A stretch of 64,000 nt of DNA, from the NCBI GenBank assembly GCA_030549495.1, contig JAUIRK010000971.1, positions 124,001 through 188,000 of the forward strand. Direction: 5' to 3'. This stretch comes from Nectonema munidae (lineage: Eukaryota; Nematomorpha; Nectonematoida; Nectonematidae). The notes under the pieces were generated by a model. It did not search any database. It worked only from the letters and a program-made list of their open reading frames with translations, and was not told the origin of the DNA. How positions within the stretch are numbered: position 1 is the first letter of the stretch; each line of letters opens with the position of its first letter. The position numbers were made by a program, and so were the translations under genes. Shown here piece after piece: positions 1-31,800 of this stretch.

Positions 1-19858
<19,858 letters not shown>

Positions 19859-22800
19859 TGGAAAGTTTGGAGTGATTATTCTAGCAAGGTTTGAATTGGT
19901 AAGAAGTGTCCATATTACTGTCAAGTCTCCAAAAATACACGTTGCCCAAAATAATAATATTTCATCCTTATTTGGATAAGAGTCTATCCTCCTCTATATT
20001 AACACGGTTAATCCCTTTATTTCATCGCTGAAGAAATGTAATGCCTTTAAATGATTTTTTGTGAAGAGATGACATGACTTTTTACATGAAATGTGATCAC
20101 GATTACATAGACGTTAACAATGGTAGATTAATTATCATTATAAGCTTAAGACAGGATGAAATATGAAATTTGCATATACACACATATTCCTGCGCTTTTC
20201 ATGCCAATTATTATCACTTTAATCTTTTTCTCCGCCATATGGCATTTTATGGCAAGTGTTAATTCGTTTTTAGTTGGTTAGTTATTCAAATAGAATTTGA
20301 AGGCAATAAATACGGATAGATTTACTTTTTTTTTTTTAAATATAACAAATATATAAAACTAGTAGACTTCTTAAAACTTTATTTAATTAATAAACACGAA
20401 AACAACAAAAAATCTACATATATCACAAAATGTTGTTGCAGCAAAAAAATAAGTTGTTTTCAGGCTTTTATGGTCAGGAGTCACGGGTGGGCGCTTTGAG
20501 AGGCGTAGCTGTAACTTTTGACGTGAGATAGGGAAGCTGTAAAACGGAGAAAGAAAGAAGTAAACTGAAGTATGGCTAAGGCTAACTGAAGCTCCTAGGC
20601 TAAGGAAATATATATAGTACTTGTTTTCAGCAAATTTCCAATTTACATGGAAGTGTAGTGAAGTATGGCTTTTTGGATAGGACATTTATGCCTGCAAACA
20701 AGTATGTTAAGTATTAATAACATCCAGCCAAATATCCAGGACCAATTTGATAGCGAATAAGCGCTATGGACGTTCAAAAAATAGGTCTAAAATTATTTTA
20801 GTAAAAATAAAATTTTGATTTTCCAAGCTAAAACTGGTAAAATAAGTTAAAAAGGTGAACTACTTCATTGAGGCAATAAATCTTTTTTCTCGAAACAACA
20901 AAATAAAGCCATAAGTTCAAATTACTTCTAGATACGTCATTGACATCGGCAAATTTTTATCCATTTTTTCATTAATCTTTCCAAATTTTAGGGCAAAACA
21001 ATAAAAACCGTTTCAAAGATGTAGAATTTAAATTGTTTACAAGCAAAAATCAAAATATATATTGGAAGCAACTCGAAAAAGTAAAAAATTTTTAAATGCC
21101 ATCAATTCTCAGATATAATATGTAACAATGAAATAGAGTTTTCTTATAATATATGACAATTATATTAAAAATATATGGTATCTTACATAAATAAGAAAAT
21201 TTTTTTACAAGAAACAGAATATATCAAAGACGATTAAGACATCTTGTAGAGAAACACTTTATTTGTGAAAAATTAGATATAAAGAGTCGAAGTGAAATTT
21301 AAATTAAATTGGAATAAGCTTAGTGTATATAACTAAATGCTGGACTACTAAAAACTTTTTGTTTCAGAAATATCTACACTTAAAAGAAAAGCTTATTTTG
21401 TTTTAAGCTTAATCAATGAAATGATATTATCAACTACTGTGGTTTGCGGATTTGGCTGATCAAGGCAAGTTAGATGGCAAGATCGAATGAAAAATGAAAG
21501 TAAGCAAAATGTTTTAAAATTTATAAAAAAAAATAAGACAATAAATTTGAAAAAAAAGCCTGCAATTTTTAGGGATTAATGACAATAAAAATTGAATTTT
21601 GTATTGGGGAAATGCTTCAGAGCATTTTTGAATCGAGTAAAAATTGTGAATATTTGAGTGGCGGCCTGAATTAAGTATCCTTTAGTTAAGATGAGTTAGC
21701 ATCACACTTTTGTAAATTAAGACTTTTATACTTCTATTGGTGCTATATTATTAGATGTTTTAATTTCTATCCTAAAAGATTAAAAGCGTCTATACTGTAG
21801 CAACAAGAATATTTGAAAATTTATCAAAACGACTTTTAAAGTCATAAAGTGAATTTTCTTTGTCATACATTCATTGAAGAATAGTCCATCAGTTAAAAAG
21901 CGTATACTTTCATACTATTTTAGTACAGCTTTTACTTCCAAATTTTGATTGACAGAAATAAGTAGACCTGTTAAAAGTTAGGTCTGCGTCAATCCGGTCT
22001 TCTTAATATATCCCGAACACGACTGTCACAGATTATCATTTCTTTGAGCCGGTTTTTTCGAAATATATTTATGCCACAGATCTGATCGGGCTGCACAAAT
22101 TAAAGACCAAATGGAATCGAATAAGGATCCTTAAGAAAGATTGAATAAAAATAAAAATCTCTTTACCACTTTTACATTAAATGGTAAAAAGATAGTTGGT
22201 TTAAGGGAGCAAACATGAAGAAGATTACAGCTCCAAATATAAACTAAACACTTGTGGAACCATAGATAGCATAATTTTTAGCTTTTAAAAAATTCTATTT
22301 AAAATTTTTTAGCATAGTCTTAAGCATAATTTTTGTTTTCTTCATTATACATTACTTCTATGCACAAATTATTTGATAAATAGTTTTAACTACTATGATA
22401 CGACTACATTTTTATATGTATATTTATAGTTATGATATGACTATGATTTTATTATATTTATTTGAGTTTTAGTCTTTTAACATTAGAACAATGTTATTTT
22501 ATTGGTTGGAGAAGTCTGAAAAAATGCCAAATTGCATTTACATTCTTGTGAAATAACCATTCTTCAAATGTCCATCGGGTAAATGTGCGGGTACTGCGAT
22601 AGTACATCAGTTAAACTACAAAACGTTTATTGCAGAAATGATATTGAAACCTGTTGAAAAAGTTAAAATAAAATAAAATCAGAGTTTTAGAAGAAAAACT
22701 AATAATTGCAAAGCTTAAATCTAGTGTCGTCTATGCATCCTTCTTATTATCTCAAAAATTTGAAATTGTTTCAATGAAAAAAAAGCAAATAGCTCGCCCG

Positions 22801-24519
22801 AATATAACGTTCAAAAGCCACTTTGTTGAATATTGATATCATTCGTCCCCAAGAAGATGTTAATTTTTCTAGGACAATTTTTTTCAAGAAATTCTAAGGT
22901 AGAAGCATATGCTTGAAATATTGTCATATAGTTTTTAGCAAATTTTTAATGATCTTTTTAAAATTTGAATTCATCTATAGCTTTACTGCTTTCCCAGCAA
23001 CTAAGGTGTTATTCATCATAAAAAAAGAGTTAAATATTGAAGACGAAGAAATTAAAATAAACATTTTTTATATTTGATAAATTCAAAATAATAATAAGTT
23101 TGTATTATATAGCAAAAATTTGTAATTTTTAATTACATCTCCTCATTAGAGTATAAGGGAGATTGAGAGAGCAACAAACCTTCAATTCAAAGTTGTTCCC
23201 TTGGGAATGAAAAGAGGCAAATTGTCAATGAAAAAGATTTGCAAACATATAGGATCATCTTTCATTTATTATAAATGAACTCACTTCCTTTGGCTTGGTA
23301 AAAAAATTTTCCAATTTTTTCAAAATCAATTTTGGATTAAATTCTTGAATTTATTAAGTTCATTATATGATAAACATCTTTTTTTTAGTTCACTTATCTT
23401 ATATTTTATCTGGTTCCTCAATTGCTTTTGATCTCTGAATAAAATGTCACCAATATTGTCGTCAGTTCTTTTCCAATATTTAAAAGTTTATTTCTTTTTA
23501 AAAATCTGTATAGTTATAAATCATCTGTGATGCAATTGTTAATTTTATAAGTGTAATACTTATTTTTATGAGGATTTTTGCGTATCTAAATTTCCTGATA
23601 TTGATCAACCCTTTCTGTATCTAATTTTTATTCCATCTTCATTTATATAAGTTTGTTCTTTTTTATCTAACTTTATGAGCATACAGTAAAACTTTTCTTT
23701 AAAAAAAATATTATTAGTCAATTAGATTAGACCAGTTTAAGTTGTACAATATTCAGAAAAATGTTGATTGCTATAAATTTTAGATGCACGACTTCATTTA
23801 GCTTTCAAGGATTGCTTTAAAATAGAAAATATTATTGGAAGATGACATAAAAATTATTCCTCAAACACGCTGAAACAATGTTATCATAATTAATTCAAAT
23901 AAAAAATTTGTCTATCAAAGAATTTGATGGATTTGGATGCAAATTATTGAAGAATAACTTTGCAAAATACCATTTTGATAAGTCGTGAAAATGTAAAATG
24001 AATTCACTTAGAGAAAAATGATCACATATTCCCAGAAAAAAACATCTAAAAACATTTGAGTAATGACATTTTTAGAATTTTTAAAGTAAATATTTCGAAC
24101 ATTTTAGGAAAGAAAACGTTTTCTAGAAGAACTGATTTATTAAAGTAAAATGCAAGTCTATTGTTTGAAGAATGTTTTCAAGATGGAGATAGAAATATGT
24201 TATCCTTAATATGAAAATCATTGGGAAAATGATCTAAAGCGAATTTTCTCATTTGTAATCATATCAAATTAAAATCCAAACTTTCAATCAAAAATATCAA
24301 GAAAAGAAATTTTGCATTTAATGAGTGCATATTTACATTACATGAATAAAATTAAAAATGGTTGAACTACAAATTTCATTTAATTCAAGCACAAAACTGG
24401 AAGTGGAAGAACTCTTGGTTCAGTATTTATAACTACTTGAATTAAGTGAACTGGGATTCATAAGTATTGGTAATATTCATATCAAATCAAATAACATTGA
24501 AGACTGAGGTATCAATGTT
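19859..24519. other. No recognisable gene
   Basis: AT-rich sequence without convincing exons on either strand. A 100-codon minus-strand frame at 20685-20383 has no coding character that I recognise. It could be the 5' intron of the Ig gene or intergenic DNA. Confidence 0.5.
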
Positions 24520-24560
24520 TTTCCAAAGGTTTATCAAAACCGCAAGAAGGAAATGTAATT
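24520..24560 (-). mobile_element. LINE fragment (shared C-terminal core)
   Basis: On the minus strand it contains GCGGTTTTGATAAACCTTTG, near-identical to cores at 37011 and 59961 (protein AVFINLW). The flanks have diverged too far to define ends. Confidence 0.4.
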
Positions 24561-25377
24561 TTAAGACAAAAAGGAGAAGTCAAGATGAGCTTCTTTTTGT
24601 TTCATTCAACATGCCCTTCATATTCAGATATGACTTTAAAATTGAATTATTTTTGGAACTTTTTCACAGAAGAGAACAGCTTTGTCCGATTAAATACTTT
24701 TATTTTTCATAAAATATATTTTGTATCTCACTGATTTTTCGGAAAGCTTGAGTCTACAGTAGGTTTCACTAGAGAAGGAGAATTTCTAAAAAAAATAACT
24801 TTCATTTTGAGTGTAGGTTATTAAACTTTCAAATAAGTAGTGCTTTTAGGTTGAAAACTACCAATCTTTTGCAAGTACAAGTCTTTTAATTTTAGCAAGT
24901 CTTACTTTTTAAACAAATGATTTGTGTTAGAAAATTTTTTCAGGTTAAAAAGCACTCTGATTGCTTTGCGATTTAGAATTTGAGAGGCTCAATATTTGAA
25001 TGAGCATAATTTGATAAATTATAAATCAGATGAGAAAGACAAATAGTTTTATATATTATCTATCATCAATCTTAGTTTTTATAGAAAAAAGCTTTTTTGC
25101 ATACTTGATTCCCCAATTGTCTTGCTTAGCTTTATAGATAGGGCATTCACATGATCATGAAAATTGAGACAAGAATTTATACACAAATCAGGAGATTAAA
25201 TTTGTTAACAATATTTATACCACTGATTGAAAAGAGTACAGGATCAACGCCAACTTTTTCGATACAATCATTGCATTAGTCTTATTTTTGTTTATTTTTG
25301 AAAAAGCTTTCTCTCATATTCAAATCATAATTAAAAAGTAATCTAATGAATCTGCTTATATTATCTATTCAAATAAA

Positions 25378-25811
25378 TTAGAACATTTGTGCAAATTTTT
25401 CATATATAAAAACTGATCCTTGTGGTACACCACTTGTAACACACCTTTTATCGCAACATATGTTATTCAAACAAACAAACTGTTTCCTATTTTTCAAATG
25501 GGAAGACATAAAAATAAAGATTTTTTTAAGAAAAGCCATATTTGAAATATTTATAAAACAAAACATCATGCGAGATAGACTGAGTCAAGTGTCTTTGATA
25601 GATCAAGGAAGATAACTACGGCATTATCTTTATTTTCTAAGTAGGTAACAAGTTTATCAATCAAAAATTCTTCCAAAAAGCAAATTAATGATTGAAGTAT
25701 AAAATATTTCGAGTGTGAAATTTGCATGTGAAGAATTTTTTTTAAAATTTTTGAGAACGTTCTGCAATTGGAGATGGTGAAGTCATTGGCTTTTTTTAAA
25801 ACTGGAATCAC
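25378..25811 (-). mobile_element. LINE reverse transcriptase fragment
   Basis: Two adjacent minus-strand frames read VLKKANDFTISNCRTFSKILKK, then AVVIFLDLSKTLDSV, and HLKNRKQFVCLNN..VTSGVPQGSVFI. These are the RT signatures SDISNYRPIS, FLDLSKAFDTV and GVPQGS of jockey/CR1-like LINEs. The YADD box and both ends are missing, and there is at least one frame break near 25566. Inactive. Confidence 0.75.
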
Positions 25812-25903
25812 TTTATTAAATTAAGTGTTGATGGAAAAACAGAAAACTCAATGCATTGAAAGAATATGAAAGTATGCTTGAAAAATTTGATATTGCCAGT
25901 GAG

Positions 25904-26188
25904 TGTTGTGATCCTTCATATTGGGATCATATTCTAATTACGTTTCTTCTTCACCTCTTACCTCATTTGCTGTAGTTTCTTGTTCTCTGCGCTACCGTAT
26001 CCAAATTACGTTTCTTCATGTTCCCGCTGTATTCAAATGTTAAGGTTATATTTCTGTTCTTTTGACTGATTCTCTGTTTGTGTAACGTAAATATATATAT
26101 ATGTGTTTTACTTCTTTGAGTTTATTCACTATTGATGCAAAGCCTTCGTAGGTTCTCTTCCTTCTCGTTTCTTTACCCTTTTACAACA
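25904..26188. mobile_element. Possible solo LTR
   Basis: A 285-bp block begins TGTTGTGATCC and ends TTTTACAACA, so it has 5'-TG..CA-3' termini within a short inverted TGTTGT/ACAACA. No internal retroelement genes adjoin it and no clean target duplication is visible. The family is unknown. It is treated as an old LTR relic, tentatively. Confidence 0.35.
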
Positions 26189-28200
26189 ACCAGTTTAATA
26201 TGGTGAATATTAATTCCGTAAGCGTTAGCAGATTTTTTTATTTGCACTTTTCTTCTACTGCTCAACAAACATCGAATGGTTCAAGATAATTGAAACAAAA
26301 ACTAGAAAAATTATTATCCAGTACTTCAAAATCGCAATCGCCATTACGCGAACATGATGACTGAGTAAAAGAATCATTCAACTTGAGTGCATTCAAGACT
26401 TTGTAACAAATAAGTCCACCATCGACCTCATTTTTATCAATTTTTTTACTTGGTAGTTTGATGAATGCATTGATTTGTGATCAAGTATCTTTTTAATTTC
26501 TGGTAACAGAAACAAAAATAAATGCAATAGATCATTTTGTTTTACGTAATTACGCAGTCTGATGTAATGTGTCGAAAAAACCGAAGAGTAACTTCTGTTT
26601 CTTTTTAACATTTTATATAAAAGATTCCTTCATTTTTCCAACTCAATCATTTCAGATGTAATCCAAAGGTGTAATCTTTACTCGTAATCGTAATCTGTAA
26701 CAAATTTTGTTCTCTCTCTAGGGGAATTTTTAATAAGTCAAGAAATTTGTAATTTGGTTTAAAACTATTTCTGGAGAACACTAAAATTGCTTCACTATGG
26801 ACGACCAGTCAATATTGATCTTGCAGGAGAAAAGAGGTTTTATCAAAGAAAAAAAGGTAGGCAGCTGACTTAAAGATGACAAAAGAATTAGGTATAAGGA
26901 AATGATCTATTATAGTATCTAACAAGCTATGATACCAATATAACTCCAACTGTTGGAATAGTAACATATAAAAATAGCGTTATTTTGTTTTGAAACTATA
27001 TGTTCTATATATTATATAATATATGAATTATTCAGTTTGCATACTAAAAAATTCATTATTATTATTTAATAATCAAAAAGGAAATATAATTAATTTGAGT
27101 GTTTATTGAAAAAAGTAAGATTCAAATTTTTGATGTTTTAGTCGTCACCTTATTGAAGGAGAAGGGGATGCGTAGGTAGTCACGTCGTAGCATTGCCAAA
27201 GCAAAAGTTTTATGTTTATAAATAAATGAAATGTTTATGACCATTTAATTTGTATTACACAAAGATAATTTGCAACTATTTTTATTTCAATGGTTTTTAA
27301 AAAATTGTAAATGAAGAAGTGAGCCACACCAAGAATTGAATCGGGCGCAGGTTTAGCATCCCTGAGCTAAATCCTTCGTAGTAATTGATATTCCTATCAT
27401 TTGGAACATAATAGATTGGAAATTATTTTAAATAATACTCCTTCCCATATGTTAAAGAAGTGAGAATTGTGATTCTCTTTTCATATCATTATTTTTTTAA
27501 TCCCACATTTCGGTGTAAACCTCGGAGATAAACGCATTAAAGTAATCTTTTTATTGTTTAGTGGAATCATCTAAATTCTAAGTTAAAGAGAGACATGATT
27601 TGATAAAATGGCGGTAGATGGAGTAACAAATCAAATTTAGTGTATAGATCTTAGCTTCAGAGTTGGAGGATCATCACATCTCTGCAAATGTGTAAAAGTA
27701 TTCTTTTTTTCGATGAGGTATAGATAAAAGTGAGTGACAGAAAAATATGTATTTTTTTACTATGTTATTTTTTACAATATTTTCAGTTGACAAAAACTTG
27801 CATAAAGGAGAAAAGCAACCACAACTTAATGAAAAATTTCTAGCTATTCACATTATTATTATTATTATAGATTGAAAGGCATAGACTTCAATCATTAGTT
27901 CCGTGGTATCTTTTGAAAGAAAGGGGTGTTTCAATTGTGAATTTTGACGAGTAGCAATGGTTTATTTTATTTCACAATTCATCCTTATTGCACAGAATAG
28001 CTAATGTTTGAGCTATGTATAAATATTTGTTATTTTCCTCTTTGCATTTGTTTAGATTTTTTGGATAAATCTTTAGAATGATTAAATATGATGATTGGAT
28101 TTTAATGCTTCCGTTCTTGTATTAATCATTATTTTAATTTTTACCATGATGATAAACTCTTATTTTGTCTAATAAAAATAAATGAATGGAATTTAACAAA
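26189..28200. other. No recognisable gene
   Basis: AT-rich DNA between the LTR-like block and the 3' end of the LRR gene. A 72-codon minus-strand frame at 26611-26393 has no family that I recognise. A weakly tRNA-like stretch near 27320-27395 (minus) is noted under rejected items. Confidence 0.5.
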
Positions 28201-28209
28201 GTTTCTAAC

Positions 28210-28215
28210 TTTATT
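28210..28215 (-). terminator. Candidate poly(A) signal of the LRR gene
   Basis: AATAAA on the minus strand, about 170 nt after the stop codon at 28386. It is the first such hexamer downstream, which makes it a plausible cleavage signal; there is no other evidence. Confidence 0.4.
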
Positions 28216-28385
28216 CTAGTAAATTCGTAAAAAACTTTTTAAGAAAAGGAGTATAGATCCTAAAAGTGACTTTCTTCGCGAAAACTTGATGTACATAAAA
28301 ATACTGAATATCTTTGCACTCTAACACTTAACTCGGTGTTCAGCTTCCAGAGAACCTGCTTTAAAAACAAGGTGATTTTAAGAGT

Positions 28386-28844
28386 TTAAACATCCACAGA
28401 TGCTTCAGTCGTGTTTGTAGCGCCCTTTTCAATGCTTTCCAACGCCAATTCATCCCCCGCGATTCCATTCTCCATTTCAGCGTCCGGGGTCATGAGTTCG
28501 GGCTGAGCATCACTGATGGACATGCCCGTCTCTTTTGGAGTGGTCGTGTAGAGGGGCATTTTGCACGAAGTTATAGAGAGGCCGGAGTTCTCCATGTTGA
28601 TGCTGTTGGTATCGGTTCTCCTTTTCAGTAGGTAGAGGAAGTAGGCCAGAATGATGATGCTAGCGGAAGTGATAACACCCATAACCACGATCAGGTTCAC
28701 CAGGTTCCTGGCCCGACTCTTGTGTCTCTCGATTTCCACGGCCTGAGAGGCTCTTTCTTTGCACACAAAAGCTTCAGAAGGCAGACACAGGATGCAGGAA
28801 TTCATGAGATGGGGCGGTCCATAGCACAAAATTTCTTTGCTCTC
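28386..28844 (-). CDS. LRR gene exon 13: LRRCT end, TM helix, cytoplasmic tail
   Basis: Acceptor cttttttaag before 28844, phase 0; stop TAA at 28388-28386. It starts ESKEILCYGPPHLMNSC..CLPSEAFVC, the second half of an LRRCT, then a basic linker, the helix NLVNLIVVMGVITSASIIIL (continuing AYFLYLL), the KRR stop-transfer and a Ser/Thr/Glu-rich tail ending EASVDV. The exon is visibly more GC-rich than its surroundings. The VDV end would fit a class II PDZ ligand (inference). Confidence 0.9.
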   Translation of the reverse strand, partial: ESKEILCYGPPHLMNSCILCLPSEAFVCKERASQAVEIERHKSRARNLVNLIVVMGVITSASIIILAYFLYLLKRRTDTNSINMENSGLSITSCKMPLYTTTPKETGMSISDAQPELMTPDAEMENGIAGDELALESIEKGATNTTEASVDV

Positions 28845-31800
28845 CTTAAAAAAGTGCTTTTCATTTAACAATACTTTTGAACATATGTGCTCGTATAAAT
28901 AAGAAATAATAATAATAATAATAATAATAAATAATATAATTTTCATGGAAAAATAATGAAAGCTTTTTTTCATTTTTTCCTATGTCAAATCAGTAAAACC
29001 ATGATATAAGTACAGTTTGGTCCCATCTGTCCATCCAATGAATGTTGTCCTTATTAGCGAAGTAGTCCGAACTTGAACTATGATAAAATTAAGTATCATA
29101 ATTCCTAGATCACATATGTGCGAATATTGGCCTTGCGAGCTAAATTTGGATGTCCAAAACTTTTTTGCACTTGAGTCAAAAATTTTCTTTATTTATTTTT
29201 CTTTAAAATTTTAGATTAATATTCAGTCATTTTTATTTTTATATAAATATAATTTTAAAAAATAAAAAAAGGAAAATAGTTTAAGTGTTACAAAATCTTC
29301 TCTAACACCAGATCTTAAAATTTGATTAAAAAAATCGTGATTAGTTCTTACTTTGATAAGTATGCAACAATTTTTCCCGTTATTTTTTTAATTTCTTGTG
29401 TTTCCAATTTTGAGCCGCCAAATATTATGAAAGGATAATAAAATATGAAAAGCTTTTTTATAATGATTTTTAATCATTTTTACCAGCGGATTAACGCTTC
29501 CTTTTCCGTAAAAAGTACATCCTAATGCGAATAAAGTTACTCTTTAAAGTTATATAGCCCAGCATTAAAGCCTTCGATGTTTTACTCCTTTGAGAATCCG
29601 CTATTTTAAGAGCTTCTTGCTCTTGTAAAAGAGGTACTATATATGAATCTGTATATTTCTTGCACTTTTATACCAAGCACATAACTCAACCTCTATTTCT
29701 TGTAATGGTCGTGAATATGTCCGTCTTCGACTATCATTTAACCCATTTACGGCCAATGTTCCTATTTTGGAACATAAGTAATTTCATCTTCGTCTGCTTT
29801 TTTCAATGACTTTGAATATAAATCGTCTGCGTTTTTTTAGATATCGTCTGCTTTGCTTGGCCTTAAATGGGTTAAACTGTTCATATTCTCGGCTCGAATT
29901 TCAATGTTATCCTTTAGTATTTTATAAACTTTGTTTTTGCCGCAAATAAAATAGCGAGCGAGCTTAGTAAAACTTACTAGTTAAATGATTTTATCATTCG
30001 ATTGAAACAAGTTTAGAGACCTATTAAATTTTTAATCCCATACAGAGTTTGCAAAGCACGCATGAAAAACTTTTCTTAATCTATGGGCCTAATTAAGTTT
30101 TCAGAGAGCAGTATCGGGCAAATATCAATATTATGGGCTCAGAAAAAGTGGGCAGCCTTTTCACTTCCATATAAACAGTACATTTATACGTCCTGAAGTT
30201 AGGTACTCTTTATGTAAGCGTGTTAGTAAGTGTTTTTAAAAATTTACAAATAATGTTATGTTTTATTTATTTTTTGTAACGAAACAAAGTTTGAAATAAA
30301 AAGAAACATATATTTTTAGACTTAGAATTAATAGTAGGTCTTTTTAACTAAAAATTTTGGTTCTGGTGTTAATAAGATTTTGCAGACCTTAAACTAATTT
30401 TCAATTTTTAATTTTTAAATTGGATTTTATCTAAAAATAAAAATGATCTATTTTTAATCTAAAATGTTAAAGAAAAATCAATAAAATAATTTTTGAACTC
30501 AAGAGCCAAAAAAAGTGCTTGAGACCCATGTGTGCTAATATTTGACCATGTGTGTTGTAAAGCTTTTCGACATAAAAACAGTCTTAAAACATTGTAAATC
30601 TTTGGATTGAATATGTTTGTATATTATGCTCCAATTATCTTTTTTATACGAACAACACTTAATATTGTAAGATTGCTATGCTCAATTACATATTATAATG
30701 AATATGTGAATATATGAATTCGTGTTAAACTTTACATAAGAATATCATGATTTTAGCAAATAATCGTGCCAAAAACGTGGAGCGAGGCGTTTTCTATTTT
30801 AAACCAAAAAATGGAAGAATTCCTCTGTGAAGAGACCACGGATGGTTTCATTATGATGCTATCTAGGATGTAGTGAAAATTACTGCATTACGAATGTTTG
30901 ACACACTAGATTACAGGATTTCGCAACCGTGGGCCAATTGCCCATTTCTGGGCCAAAATGAAATTCAAGTGGGCAATTTTTTAGGAGACAGTTCGACCTT
31001 GTATAAACAAATGTTTAAATATTTTTTTCAAAAACTTACTTTTTACATTAGAATTTAATGTATTCAGAATTTCAATCATAGTTAAAATTTGCTATTGATA
31101 AATTTCAGCTTGAGCATATCTTATTTTCCATAATCAAGAATATTTATCCGCTCAAAAAGGAAGAATGAGTAATAAATTTATTTTCTTGAAAAATGAAATC
31201 TCTAGAAGAAACTTTTAGAAAGATTATATTCAACTTAATGGAATGAAAATTTCAAATTAAAATTTTAAAAAGCGTTAAAGATTTTCGCTATTTTTTACTT
31301 CATAGCGCGACATTTAAAAAATTTTTACAATCGTAATGGGCGATTTATACAATAGGGTTGAGAAACCCTGCATTAAAACTTATGATATCACAATATCTTA
31401 GTAAGCACATGTGATATCGATGAGAACAAGTGACGGATTTTGAAAATTTTATAACATTTTATTAATCAACTTTAAGAAAGCAGTCTGAAACAATCCTTAT
31501 TCTGACTCTAAATTATTCACAAAAAGTTCATTTTAGAAAAAAAAATAGAAAATCGAGTTGGGGTAACTCTTTTAACATGTGTGCTGCGGGAGAGGAATGT
31601 TTTAGGAATCAGTTTTAGATGAAAAATATGAATTTTTTGAGTATAATATTACTGCATGTATATGTTATTTGAAATTTAATTTTGAAGACAACATTTTAAA
31701 ATATCAAAAGTTTTATTAAATTTTTTTAATGAATTTGTTTTAGTAAAAATCTTGAATTTGATAGCATGTATTTTATTTATGCAGGTTTTTTTGTGAAGAT

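Noticed and set aside
20383-20685. Minus-strand 100-codon frame upstream of the Ig gene
   Set aside because: No domain, no convincing splice sites or phase match; likely chance.
24467-24712. Plus-strand 81-codon frame
   Set aside because: Overlaps a minus-strand LINE fragment in antisense; no independent support.
27320-27395. tRNA-like stretch on the minus strand (TAGCTCAGGGATGC .. CGATTCAATTC)
   Set aside because: Only loose box A/B resemblance, no cloverleaf worked out and no second copy in the window; too weak to call.
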